Assembly (NCBI GenBank): GCA_958448395.1
Contig: CAUDDP010000002.1
Coordinates: 10,168-74,167, forward strand
DNA length: 64,000 nucleotides
Direction of reading: 5' to 3'
DNA from: an uncultured Oscillospiraceae bacterium
GTDB lineage: Bacteria; Bacillota; Clostridia; Oscillospirales; Ruminococcaceae
The notes under the pieces are model-generated. The model searched no databases and was not told where the DNA came from. It saw only the letters and a list, made by a program, of their open reading frames with translations. Made by a program: the position numbers and the translations under genes. This document shows, piece after piece, positions 24,139-32,728 of the stretch; positions within the stretch are counted from its first letter, which is position 1, and each line of letters starts with the position of its first letter.

Positions 24139-25287
24139 CTATAATTGTGTTTTTTGAAATGAAGCTGTTGGCAAATTAGAAGACAGCTTTGGTTCTGATT
24201 GCCGTATTGCCATTAGTAGACGCAGAATCATTTTTTGCATAAAGACTCGTGTCTCTGGCGGTGTGTCATTCCAGGTTCGCAGGATATTTGCAATCGTACT
24301 GTGTCCATTATTTAATAAATCCTGCACAGTTTATGAATTATTATTACTTCGCAAAATATTAAAAATGGTATCTACCATACGTTCTCGCTCTTCTGGCTGC
24401 ATACTAGTAATCCAAAGTTTGAGGGAGCGATCAAGTCGCTGACTGCTCTGTGACGTTTCCGGCAGGTAGTACCAGTCTGGACCATTCACACACCAAGAGT
24501 ATGGGTCATGCTGTAAAAAACCATGTTGTGTACTGGCAACCACCCGATAATTTTCCTCATGTTCCAGTAACATCCCAACAATGGACATCTCTGGCACAAC
24601 GGTATGGACACGGTTTTGCAATTGTAAATATGCTGCACTATATAAAATGTCGCTGCAAAATCCGGGTCCATCATTATTATAAACCGCCTGAATGCGTGCT
24701 TGTAATGTTGATGGAGCTTTTACAGAAGCGAAGACAGCTAAATTTCCTCCCTTAGAATGTCCGCCTACTAGAAGATTGGGGATAGGGAGATGCAAAAAAT
24801 CCTGCAAATAAGCTGCTGCCGCTGTCTGAGAGGGAACTTCTGACTGAAAAGACATATTGAAGTCCTCTTTCCAGCCAATTAGCGTATTATCTGTGCCACG
24901 AAAAGCGATATAAACTGTATCTGGATCCAATAGAAATGCAGTTGCTGAGAACTGTTGTTCTTGTTGTTCCTGAAATGATTCTACATAGCGAAATAACCGG
25001 ACACTTCCAAAGCGAATACTGTTTGCTGCATATTGCAGCAGTTTGATATCTTGTGGTACACGTACTTTTTTTAAGCTTTCTGGAAGGTGTAGCCAGTATG
25101 ACGCAGCATCCTTGAGAAGGATTGCTTGTTCCGGAAATAGAGCACTTGCCGGTTCGCCCCAATTTAAATAGGAAAGGCAGCAGAAAATTAAATTATCTAC
25201 TGAACAAAAGGGAACTTTTGAAAAAGATAAATCTCCTCTCCAATGTAGGTAAGTAAACAAATGATCTGCTGATATTTCTTGTTTCAT
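24139..25287 (-). pseudogene. Mbeg1-like (DUF2974) alpha/beta-hydrolase-fold gene with in-frame stop
   Basis: Reading from the ATG at 25287 (AAGGAG eight bases upstream), the frame encodes 318 aa. Blocks include YLHWRGDLSF, VYIAFRGTDNTLIGWKEDFN, the nucleophile elbow GGHSKGGNLAVFAS near residue 178, YNNDGPGF, SIVGMLLEHEENYRVV, and STQHGFLQHDPYSW. A TAA at 24331-24333 interrupts it. The same frame then continues directly with TVQDLLNNGHSTIANILRTW and ETRVFMQKMILRLL, the helical C-terminus expected in this family (about 380 aa). The lesion is therefore one nonsense codon. The truncated 318-aa product keeps the hydrolase core and might still fold. Confidence 0.85.
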
Positions 25288-25695
25288 AACGCTGCTCCTT
25301 CTATGAAAAAATCAAAGTATAGATGATATCATAGCATAAGCCTAACACAGCACTTATATAGCATTATTGATTTATAAATGCCATGCAGTAATAATATGCT
25401 TCTGCAAATTAAAACATGCTTTGGGGACAATTCAACTTCTGAATACAATTGTAAGTTTTCATTCATTTTGTTCTTTTTTATCATTGTATAATATTTTATT
25501 TTATTTTTTATGTCCAATTGATAAAATATTCTGAAATGTTTACTACACTTCTTACCTACTGTATTATATTTTTCTTGATTATTGCGTACAATTTTTTGAT
25601 TTTGCACGAAAACGTAAAAAACAATTTTAAAATAACGAAAAAAACATATGATTTGTACAAAAATCAAAAACCTCGCAAAAAAGGAAAAAAAGCAC
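25288..25695. other. Very AT-rich gap
   Basis: No supported gene. A 67-codon plus-strand frame (25518-25721) would contain the feo promoter, lacks a ribosome site, and is rejected. Confidence 0.5.
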
Positions 25696-25724
25696 TTGAC
25701 AAAATGCAAAAAATACGGTAAGAT
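25696..25724 (+). promoter_or_regulatory. Sigma-A promoter for feo operon
   Basis: TTGACA, a 17-base spacer, then TAAGAT. The expected start point is near 25731, just ahead of the palindrome at 25736. Confidence 0.8.
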
Positions 25725-25735
25725 AATAAAAAAGA

Positions 25736-25753
25736 AGTTAGCAATTGCTAACT
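25736..25753. promoter_or_regulatory. Perfect 18-bp palindrome, likely metalloregulator operator
   Basis: AGTTAGCAATTGCTAACT is its own reverse complement and begins about five bases after the predicted start point of the iron-uptake operon. TTAGC/GCTAA half-sites are closer to DtxR/IdeR-type sites than to the Fur box. Iron-dependent repression by a DtxR-family protein is inferred. Confidence 0.6.
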
Positions 25754-25804
25754 ATATTACTGATGTAGCTGGAGAATTTTGACTACATAGGGAGGCGAGT
25801 GAAA

Positions 25805-26017
25805 ATGATGCCTTTAACCTTTGCAAGTGTTGGCGAGGAAAATTGCATTCGGAAAATTGGCGGCAATGGAGAGACCAAAAAGTTTCTGGAAAATCTGGGC
25901 TTTGTGGTTGGTGGAACAGTAACCATTATCAATGAAATCAATGGGAATATGATTGTCAATGTAAAAGAATCCAGAGTTGCCATTTCCAAGGAAATGGCAA
26001 CTAAGATTCTGGTTTAA
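25805..26017 (+). CDS. feoA: FeoA-domain protein (first copy)
   Basis: The 70-aa SH3-like FeoA-domain protein starts MMPLTFASVGEEN. GGAGG lies nine bases upstream of the ATG at 25805; a GTG at 25799 is too close to it. Typical features are KIGGNGETKKFLENLGFVVG and the final VNVKESRVAISKEMATKILV, which match FeoA blocks for the core strands. FeoA proteins assist FeoB in ferrous iron uptake in the cytoplasm. It is the first of two FeoA genes ahead of feoB, spaced by 21 bases. Confidence 0.88.
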   Translation: MMPLTFASVGEENCIRKIGGNGETKKFLENLGFVVGGTVTIINEINGNMIVNVKESRVAISKEMATKILV

Positions 26018-26038
26018 AATAGAGAGGAGTTTTGACAT

Positions 26039-26260
26039 ATGGCAACATTGCGAGAAGCAAAAATTGGGCAAACTGTAACAGTAAAGCGAATTCAAGGAGA
26101 GGGTGCACTAAAGCGTCGAATTATGGATATGGGAATTACCAAAGGTGTACAGATCTATATTCGCAAAGTGGCACCATTAGGAGATCCGATCGAAGTAACT
26201 GTGCGGGGCTATGAGCTTTCTCTGCGAAAAGCAGATGCTGAAATGATTGAAATCGTTTAA
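26039..26260 (+). CDS. feoA: FeoA-domain protein (second copy)
   Basis: The 73-aa protein is a canonical FeoA: MATLREAKIGQTVTVKRI, then GEGALKRRIMDMGITKGVQI, DPIEVTVRGYELSLRKADAEMI. The start has GAGGAG upstream. It differs clearly from the first copy, so the two are not a recent duplication. feoB follows after 30 bases. Confidence 0.94.
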   Translation: MATLREAKIGQTVTVKRIQGEGALKRRIMDMGITKGVQIYIRKVAPLGDPIEVTVRGYELSLRKADAEMIEIV

Positions 26261-26290
26261 ATGTGGTTGGAAAGAGAGGAATGTACAGAA

Positions 26291-28792
26291 ATGGACATTA
26301 AAATTGCTTTAGCAGGCAATCCAAACTGTGGGAAAACAACATTATTTAATGCATTGACAGGCTCCAATCAATTTGTTGGGAACTGGCCAGGTGTTACAGT
26401 GGAAAAAAAGGAAGGGAAATTGAAGGGGTACAATGATGTCATTATTACAGACTTACCAGGCATTTATTCCCTTTCGCCATATACGTTAGAAGAAGTAGTC
26501 GCCAGAAATTATCTGATTGGAGAAAGACCAGATGCCATCCTGAATATCATTGATGGTACCAATTTGGAGCGAAATCTGTATTTGACTACGCAACTGGTAG
26601 AACTGGGAATACCAGTAATTGTTGCAATTAACATGATGGATATTGTTCGTAAGAATGGCGATCAAATTCGCACAGAACAGCTTGCAAAAGAGTTAGGTTG
26701 TCAGGTTATTGAGATTTCTGCCTTAAAGGGTTCTGGTATTAAAGAAGCTGCTGAAAAGGCAGTACAGATTGCAAAACAGAAAAAACCGATGATTCCCCAG
26801 CATAAGTTCTGTGGATGTGTAGAACATGCTATTGCACACATCGAAGAAGCTGCTTTACACGATATGCCAAAAGAACAACAGAGATGGTATGCCATTAAGG
26901 TCTTTGAGCGAGATGAAAAGGTTCTGAAACAGCTTAAAATTGACTCGAAGAAGCTGAACCATATAGAAACCGATATCAAGGAAGCAGAAGAAGAAATGGA
27001 TGATGATGCAGAGAGCATTATCACAAATGAACGGTATATTTATATTGCTTCCATCATAAAAGGCTGCCTGAAGAAAAAGAGGGTTGGCATGACCAACTCA
27101 GACAAGATTGATAAGGTAGTTACCAATCGATTCTTAGGTCTTCCAATTTTTGCAGCAATTATGTTTCTGGTTTACTATATTTCTATGGTTACTGTGGGTA
27201 GTGTTGCAACAGATTGGGCAAATGATGGTTTGTTCGGTGATGGCTGGCACTTGCTTGGCATTGGAAGCAGCAGCTATAGTGAAGAAGCAGAAGAATATGC
27301 TGGTGCATCAGATATTATTCAGGCATTTATTGATGCAAAATCAGTTGAGGGTGTTGATACGGAGACGGTTTCTGCAGCAATGGATTCCGAAAGCGAAAAA
27401 TTTGACCCAATAGTTGCGAAAGCAGAATTGAATACATTTGCTGCAAATGTAACCGCAACAGATGAAGCGACTTATATTGTAGAAGATGAGGAAACACTGG
27501 AGGAAACGGAAGAAACAGCAACCGGAGAAGATTTTGCAAATGCAGTTGCTGTTTATGAAAAGTATGATTGTCAGGAACCTGATCCAGCAGATTATGGTGT
27601 ATGGGTTCCGGGTATCCCTGTTCTGATTGGCAATGCTCTGGAAGCTGCAAATTGTGCTGACTGGCTCAGCGGCTTGATTTTGGACGGAATTGTTGCTGGT
27701 GTAGGTGCTGTGTTGGGCTTTGTTCCACAGATGTTGGTTTTGTTCATTCTATTGGCAATTCTGGAAGCTTGCGGTTACATGGCTCGTATTGCTTTCGTTA
27801 TGGATCGTATCTTCCGGAAGTTTGGTCTTTCTGGCAAGTCTTTTATTCCGATTCTAATTGGTACTGGTTGCGGCATCCCGGGTATCATGGCTTCCAGAAC
27901 CATTGAAAATGAACGCGACCGTCGTATGACAATTATGACCACAACCTTTATTCCGTGCGGTGCAAAACAGCCATTTATTGCGATGATTGCAGGTGCGATC
28001 TTTGGTGGTTCTGCTTGGATTGCAACCGGTGCATATTTCATTGGTATGGCAGCAATTATTATTTCTGGTATTATGCTGAAGAAAACAAAGATATTTGCTG
28101 GTGATCCGGCTCCATTCGTTATGGAGTTGCCAGCATATCACATTCCGACCGTTGGAAATGTTCTGCGTTCGATGTGGGAGAGAGGTTGGTCATTTATTAA
28201 GAAAGCAGGAACAATTATTCTACTTTCTACCATTTTTGTATGGTTTACATCATTCTTTGGTTGGGTAGATGGCTCCTTCCAGATGTTGACAGAAGAGCAG
28301 ATGGAATATAGTATTTTGGCATACATCGGTAAGGGCATTTGCTGGATTTTTGCACCACTTGGCTGGGGCAATTGGCAGGCGACTGTTGCAGCTGTAACTG
28401 GTTTGATTGCAAAGGAAAATATCGTTGCAACAATGGGTATCCTATATGGCGGTGGAGAGGCTTCTGTTTACTCCAATATTGCTGTTGCATTTACTGCTGT
28501 ATCTGGTATTTCCTTCTTGATTTTCAATCTGCTGTGTGCTCCATGCTTCGCTGCAATGGGTGCGATCAAGCGGGAAATGAACAGTGCAAAATGGTTCTGG
28601 TTTGCAGTTGGTTATGAATGTGGTTTTGCATATGCCATCGCCTTGATTGTAAATCAGTTGGGCAAACTGTTCACTGGCGATGCAAATATAATAGAATTAA
28701 TTGTAGCAATTCTTGCAATTATACTCATGATCTACATGTTGGTTCGTCCATACAAAGAGAGCAACAAGCTGAATGTTAAAGTAAAAGTATAA
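26291..28792 (+). CDS. feoB: Ferrous iron transporter FeoB
   Basis: FeoB is the GTPase-coupled Fe2+ importer of the cytoplasmic membrane. The ATG at 26291 has GAGAGGA ten bases upstream and starts MDIKIALAGNPNCGKTTLF. An ATG at 26261 lacks a site. The 833-aa protein has G1 GNPNCGKT, G3 DLPGIYS, G4 NMMD and G5 SALKGSG in the first 170 residues, a helical linker, then the channel with two gate regions (CGYMARIAFVMDRIF; MASRTIENERDRR). An unusual acidic stretch of about 105 residues (about 330-434, rich in Glu and Ala) lies between the first membrane helix and the rest, so it is probably extracytoplasmic or a loop. Confidence 0.96.
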   Translation: MDIKIALAGNPNCGKTTLFNALTGSNQFVGNWPGVTVEKKEGKLKGYNDVIITDLPGIYSLSPYTLEEVVARNYLIGERPDAILNIIDGTNLERNLYLTTQLVELGIPVIVAINMMDIVRKNGDQIRTEQLAKELGCQVIEISALKGSGIKEAAEKAVQIAKQKKPMIPQHKFCGCVEHAIAHIEEAALHDMPKEQQRWYAIKVFERDEKVLKQLKIDSKKLNHIETDIKEAEEEMDDDAESIITNERYIYIASIIKGCLKKKRVGMTNSDKIDKVVTNRFLGLPIFAAIMFLVYYISMVTVGSVATDWANDGLFGDGWHLLGIGSSSYSEEAEEYAGASDIIQAFIDAKSVEGVDTETVSAAMDSESEKFDPIVAKAELNTFAANVTATDEATYIVEDEETLEETEETATGEDFANAVAVYEKYDCQEPDPADYGVWVPGIPVLIGNALEAANCADWLSGLILDGIVAGVGAVLGFVPQMLVLFILLAILEACGYMARIAFVMDRIFRKFGLSGKSFIPILIGTGCGIPGIMASRTIENERDRRMTIMTTTFIPCGAKQPFIAMIAGAIFGGSAWIATGAYFIGMAAIIISGIMLKKTKIFAGDPAPFVMELPAYHIPTVGNVLRSMWERGWSFIKKAGTIILLSTIFVWFTSFFGWVDGSFQMLTEEQMEYSILAYIGKGICWIFAPLGWGNWQATVAAVTGLIAKENIVATMGILYGGGEASVYSNIAVAFTAVSGISFLIFNLLCAPCFAAMGAIKREMNSAKWFWFAVGYECGFAYAIALIVNQLGKLFTGDANIIELIVAILAIILMIYMLVRPYKESNKLNVKVKV

Positions 28793-28834
28793 TAAACAAT
28801 GCGGAAACCCCAGCAATACTAAGGAGGCATTTCT

Positions 28835-28996
28835 ATGGGCAGTGTGGTCGTTGGTATCATATTACTGGTCATAGTGGTAGGAATTATTTGGAAATTGAGA
28901 AGTGACCAGAAAAAAGGAAAGCATTCCTGTGGGGGAACATGTGGAGGTTGTCCGAATTCGGCTCAATGTCATTCACAAGTGACAAGGAAAAAGTAA
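28835..28996 (+). CDS. FeoB-associated Cys-rich membrane protein
   Basis: The 53-codon gene starts at an ATG seven bases after AAGGAGG. It has one N-terminal membrane helix (about residues 4-19), a basic linker, and a Cys cluster at 32, 36, 39 and 45 (SCGGTCGGCPNSAQCH), then a basic tail. This is the FeoB-associated Cys-rich family, often the last gene of feo operons. It may bind iron or act as an electron relay near FeoB; the role is not proven. A terminator follows after 19 bases. Confidence 0.9.
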   Translation: MGSVVVGIILLVIVVGIIWKLRSDQKKGKHSCGGTCGGCPNSAQCHSQVTRKK

Positions 28997-29015
28997 TCTG
29001 ATTCCTCCTAACATA

Positions 29016-29057
29016 AAAAGGCGGTATATTGCAGATTTTGCAGTATGCCGCTTTTTT
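29016..29057 (+). terminator. Terminator of feo operon
   Basis: The arms AAAAGGCGGTAT-ATTGC and GCAGTATGCCGCTTTT are followed by a T-run. Confidence 0.85.
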
Positions 29058-29059
29058 CA

Positions 29060-29089
29060 TTGACAAAAAAGAAATCTGTGTGTTATAAT
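29060..29089 (+). promoter_or_regulatory. Sigma-A promoter for the ECF sigma gene
   Basis: TTGACA, an 18-base spacer, then TATAAT. Confidence 0.75.
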
Positions 29090-29126
29090 GAAAAGCAATA
29101 TGGCAGAATGAAAGGAGGGCATGCAG

Positions 29127-29609
29127 ATGAAACAGGACACAGTAGAAATTGTGTTGCAGCGATATGGTAATATGGTATATCGGCTTGCTTATGCGAAAGT
29201 TCAGAATGTGCATGACGCACAGGATATCACACAAGATGTATTTCTCAAGTATATTCGAGCCGGAAATCATTTCCGAGATGAATCGCATCGCAAAGCTTGG
29301 TTGTTGCGAGTAACCATTAATACCAGTAATACGTTTCTGCAATCTGCATGGAATCGACATCGTGCAGATTTATGTGAAGCAGCAGACATGTCCACAATGC
29401 AGACAGAATCCAGTGACCTCAAAGAAGCCGTTGCCGCCTTACCAGAAGCATATCGGATGGTCATACATCTGTATTATTACGAGTCGCTGTCTGTGAAGGA
29501 AATAGGGAAACTGCTGCATCTCTCCGAATCAGCAGTCAAATCCAGATTATTTCGTGCAAGAGAACTATTGAGGACGCAGTGGAAGGAGGATGGTGCATAT
29601 GAATTTTAA
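29127..29609 (+). CDS. ECF-type sigma-70 family sigma factor
   Basis: The 160-aa protein starts at the ATG eight bases after AAAGGAGG; an ATG six bases earlier is too close to the site. Region 2 contains DAQDITQDVFLKYI near residue 33 and RKAWLLRVTINTSN near 56. Region 4 contains ALPEAYRMVIHLYYYESLSV and the HTH KEIGKLLHLSESAVKSRLFRARELL near 125. It lacks regions 1 and 3, as ECF factors do. It overlaps the next gene, a membrane protein with anti-sigma layout, by 11 bases. Its promoter is a normal sigma-A one; no autoregulated promoter was identified. Confidence 0.92.
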   Translation: MKQDTVEIVLQRYGNMVYRLAYAKVQNVHDAQDITQDVFLKYIRAGNHFRDESHRKAWLLRVTINTSNTFLQSAWNRHRADLCEAADMSTMQTESSDLKEAVAALPEAYRMVIHLYYYESLSVKEIGKLLHLSESAVKSRLFRARELLRTQWKEDGAYEF

Positions 29610-30204
29610 GGAACGCTATCAGCAGGAAATGCAACAAGTAAAGCTGGAGGAATCGTTTCGAGATGCTCTGTCCGAAATGATGCGTGAAGAACAGAAAAAA
29701 CAAAAGCAACATCATCGCAAACACATAATCGGTTCTGTGTTTGGAATTGGTGCTGCGGTTGCTGTAGTTTTGATTGTTGTACCACATATTCGTTCGAAAC
29801 AGCCACAAAATGAATTGTTCTCTCCAAAAGAAACAACCAATACTACATATTACATAAAAGGAGAACTACCATCCTTTTCGCTTACAACAACTGTCAGCGA
29901 TGCCAGTGTAGAAGAAACCCATATCGCCACTCTTTCACAGTTGTTGCAGCGTTGGTCAGAAGTAGATGGGATTGCCTGCTACGAAATCGCTGGCGTGGGG
30001 ACAGACTGTATGCTGTCTGAGGAAGAAACCGATGCATTGTATGAACAATTTCAACAGGCAACTCCAACAGAGGAAACGGTGAAACAATCAAAAAAATGTC
30101 GCTGTTATCGGATTTACTTTCAGGGCGGGACAACATTAGAATTTCGGATTGATAAAAATAATAATGTGCAGTTTGAAGGAATAAAACAGGCATATCATTT
30201 ATAG
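29599..30204 (+). CDS. Putative anti-sigma factor, single-pass membrane protein
   Basis: The 201-aa protein starts at the ATG nine bases after GGAGG. An N-terminal charged segment of about 45 residues (KERYQQEMQQVKLEESFRDAL) presumably faces the cytoplasm. It is followed by one membrane helix (about 46-64, GSVFGIGAAVAVVLIVVP) and an extracytoplasmic domain of about 135 residues. No ZAS zinc motif (HxxxCxxC) is seen. The assignment rests on the topology and the 11-base overlap with the sigma gene. The signal it senses is unknown. Confidence 0.65.
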   Translation: MNFKERYQQEMQQVKLEESFRDALSEMMREEQKKQKQHHRKHIIGSVFGIGAAVAVVLIVVPHIRSKQPQNELFSPKETTNTTYYIKGELPSFSLTTTVSDASVEETHIATLSQLLQRWSEVDGIACYEIAGVGTDCMLSEEETDALYEQFQQATPTEETVKQSKKCRCYRIYFQGGTTLEFRIDKNNNVQFEGIKQAYHL

Positions 30205-30298
30205 AATGTATGATTTTGGATAATTGGAAAGAAAAATTTTTTTATTTTTTCTGCAACCATCTGACGGTTTAAAATGTGTTATCAGTAGAATCGCTTAT

Positions 30299-30352
30299 AG
30301 CAGACAAAAAAGCGTCCGTCTGCTGACTGCTTTTCTACCTGTCATGGACAGG
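30299..30352 (+). other. Two hairpins ahead of the C11 lipoprotein gene
   Basis: AGCAGAC/GTCTGCT (30299-30324) and CCTGTC-ATG-GACAGG (30338-30352) lie just before the ribosome site. There is no long T-run directly after either. They may affect translation or RNA stability. Confidence 0.4.
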
Positions 30353-30376
30353 AAATGAATGATAAGGAGAAATGAT

Positions 30377-32608
30377 ATGAAGAAGCGGATATCCAGTTGG
30401 AAGTGTGTGGCAGTTGCAGTGGCGGCGGTCTTGTTAACTGCCTGCACACCTAAAGCAGAAGAAAGTAGTACAACAGAAAAAAAGGGGTTATTTGATGATG
30501 CCAGCAGTATTGCTGCTGGGGAGAATACAAATGAACCGGTTAATAATGTTGTAGATCAGGTAGAAGATATGGAACAGACTGGGACGGTCTATTCGCAGAC
30601 AATTCTGATTTATATGGTTGGTTCTGATTTGGAATCCAAGCATGGCAGTGCTAGCTTAGACTTACAGGAGATGCAGGAGGCATTGCCAGATACAGAAAAC
30701 AATCATATTGTTGTTTATACTGGTGGGGCTTCTGCTTGGCAGATGTCCGGGATTTCAGCGGATGAAAATACAATTCTGGAATTGACAAAAGACGGCTTTT
30801 CCAAAAAGGAGAGCATAGATGCAAAAAATATGGGAGAAGCGGAAACCCTTAGCTCATTTCTTTCCTATGGCATGGAGCATTATGAATCAGATCAATATGG
30901 TTTGATTTTATGGGATCATGGTGCTGGTCCGGTATTCGGATTTGGTGTGGATGAAAATTATGAAGATTTGCTCTCGCTATCGGAAATGCAGACGGCTTTG
31001 GGAGAAGCACTGGGGGCAGACAACAAACTGGAATGGATTGGATTTGATGCCTGCTTGATGAGTTCTATGGAACTTGCAGATGCATTTGCACCGTATGCCA
31101 ATTATTTGATTTCCTCACAGGAAACTGAACCAGGCTGGGGCTGGAATTATGCATTCCTTTCAAAATTGTCTGAGCCGGATATGGACGGTGCACGGATGGG
31201 AAAGGCAATTATTGATTCCTATATGGAATTTGGTGAAGCTGCTTTTGAAGCGTATCCAAAGACATATTGTGATTTAACATTGTCTTGTCTAGACTTAAAT
31301 CGGTATCAAGCAGCAGAGGATGCATGGAATGCCTTTTTCAGTAATGTGGACAGTCAGTTGACAACAGAAACATTTCCATCAGCTGTCCGCAGCCGCAATC
31401 AGGCAAAACGATTTGGCAGTTATTCTACGGATTTCAATTATAGCTTGGTGGATACAGTACATTTGTTGCAGCTGTTTTCTGAGGGTACATCGTCTTCCGC
31501 TGAAGAAGCAAAAAAAGCATTACAGGATATGGTGGTTTATCAGCGGAGCAATGTTGCAAACGCCAATGGAATTTCTGTCTGCTATCCTTATCAGACAGAT
31601 GAGACTTATGCCTCATCTTGTTTGGAAATGCAGGAAATTCTTGGTTTTGCAGAAAACTATACAGCGTTTTTGAAGAATTGCAGTGCCATTGAAAACGGAG
31701 AAACAATTACACAGGATTGGAATGTTGCAGAGGCAGAAACCGATGTAACACCGATTTCAGAATCTGCACAGGAACCATCAACGGAAGAATCTGCTGCCGA
31801 AACAGAATCGGAAACTAGTGAAGCAGAGACAGATGCAGCGGCAACGGAAACAGAACCAATGGAAACACCAGCAGTACAGCAGAGTGGCAGCGATATTTCT
31901 CTGATGCTGACACCAGAACAACAGCAGAATTTCGGTACTGCAACCTATTATATTCTCTGCAAGGCAGAAAAGAGTGGTTTCTTGGATACCGGGGATATTG
32001 CAAATGATGCACGGAAGGATGACATGTACATTTTTATCCACGGCGGTAAAAATGTAAAGATGGATGAGAACGGTGTCCTGCATGCCTATTACAGCGACAA
32101 TGTGGTCTATATGAAGGATACTGTAACGGGAGAACGTTCGGAAACACCAATGGTGTTGATTGACAACGATTCGTCTTCTGCTGAAAAACGATATTTGACC
32201 TCTGTGGTATTGTTTGATACTGCTGATGGCAACTTTGATTCTAATGCAGCAAGCCTGCAAATTGTGGTAAACAATGAATATCCGAATGGTATTATTCGGC
32301 AGGCAGTACCGATTTCCAATGATGAAACAATCAAAAGTGCCAGCAAAGAATTATTAGATTTAGATGACTATACACTGATGTCTGTAACAGGTCGATGCAG
32401 TTATCTGACACGTGATGCAGATGGGAAATTGTTGCCGTTTTTTGACTGGGAAGAAACTGGCTGGCTGATGGGCTTTGAACAGGATTTGCAGAATGGATAT
32501 GAACTGGAAGTTTGTCCGATTGAAAATCCAGAAAATTATGTCTGCATGTTTGTAGTACAGGATGCACAGGGAAATGCGTCGGTTTCTGAATTGATTCCGC
32601 TTGGATAA
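30377..32608 (+). CDS. Clostripain-family (C11) cysteine peptidase lipoprotein
   Basis: The ATG at 30377 lies seven bases after AAGGAG and gives 743 aa. The N-terminus is a lipoprotein signal with the lipobox LLTAC near residue 22, so the protein is probably anchored outside the membrane. The C11 domain begins TILIYMVGSDLESKHG near 75. It has the catalytic His in LILWDHGAGPVFGFG near 181 and the catalytic Cys in IGFDACLMSSMELA near 225. A Glu/Thr-rich low-complexity linker (about 455-510) separates a C-terminal domain of unknown fold (about 515-743). It lies downstream of the sigma/anti-sigma pair and could be part of its regulon. The target is unknown. Confidence 0.88.
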   Translation: MKKRISSWKCVAVAVAAVLLTACTPKAEESSTTEKKGLFDDASSIAAGENTNEPVNNVVDQVEDMEQTGTVYSQTILIYMVGSDLESKHGSASLDLQEMQEALPDTENNHIVVYTGGASAWQMSGISADENTILELTKDGFSKKESIDAKNMGEAETLSSFLSYGMEHYESDQYGLILWDHGAGPVFGFGVDENYEDLLSLSEMQTALGEALGADNKLEWIGFDACLMSSMELADAFAPYANYLISSQETEPGWGWNYAFLSKLSEPDMDGARMGKAIIDSYMEFGEAAFEAYPKTYCDLTLSCLDLNRYQAAEDAWNAFFSNVDSQLTTETFPSAVRSRNQAKRFGSYSTDFNYSLVDTVHLLQLFSEGTSSSAEEAKKALQDMVVYQRSNVANANGISVCYPYQTDETYASSCLEMQEILGFAENYTAFLKNCSAIENGETITQDWNVAEAETDVTPISESAQEPSTEESAAETESETSEAETDAAATETEPMETPAVQQSGSDISLMLTPEQQQNFGTATYYILCKAEKSGFLDTGDIANDARKDDMYIFIHGGKNVKMDENGVLHAYYSDNVVYMKDTVTGERSETPMVLIDNDSSSAEKRYLTSVVLFDTADGNFDSNAASLQIVVNNEYPNGIIRQAVPISNDETIKSASKELLDLDDYTLMSVTGRCSYLTRDADGKLLPFFDWEETGWLMGFEQDLQNGYELEVCPIENPENYVCMFVVQDAQGNASVSELIPLG

Positions 32609-32626
32609 TGTTACAATATAATGCAT

Positions 32627-32668
32627 AAAAAATTACTGCACCGATTGATTTCGATGCAGTAATTTTTT
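32627..32668. terminator. Bidirectional terminator
   Basis: The perfect 14-bp arms AAAAAATTACTGCA and TGCAGTAATTTTTT serve both the C11 gene and the convergent hom. Confidence 0.9.
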
Positions 32669-32728
32669 ATATGGTAAAATTTCTATTGGATTCAGTATCA
32701 TATACTTGCAATTAAGTGGTGACTTTGC

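Noticed and set aside
25518..25721. 67-codon plus-strand frame ahead of feoA
   Set aside because: It contains the feo promoter, has no ribosome site and reflects AT-rich composition.
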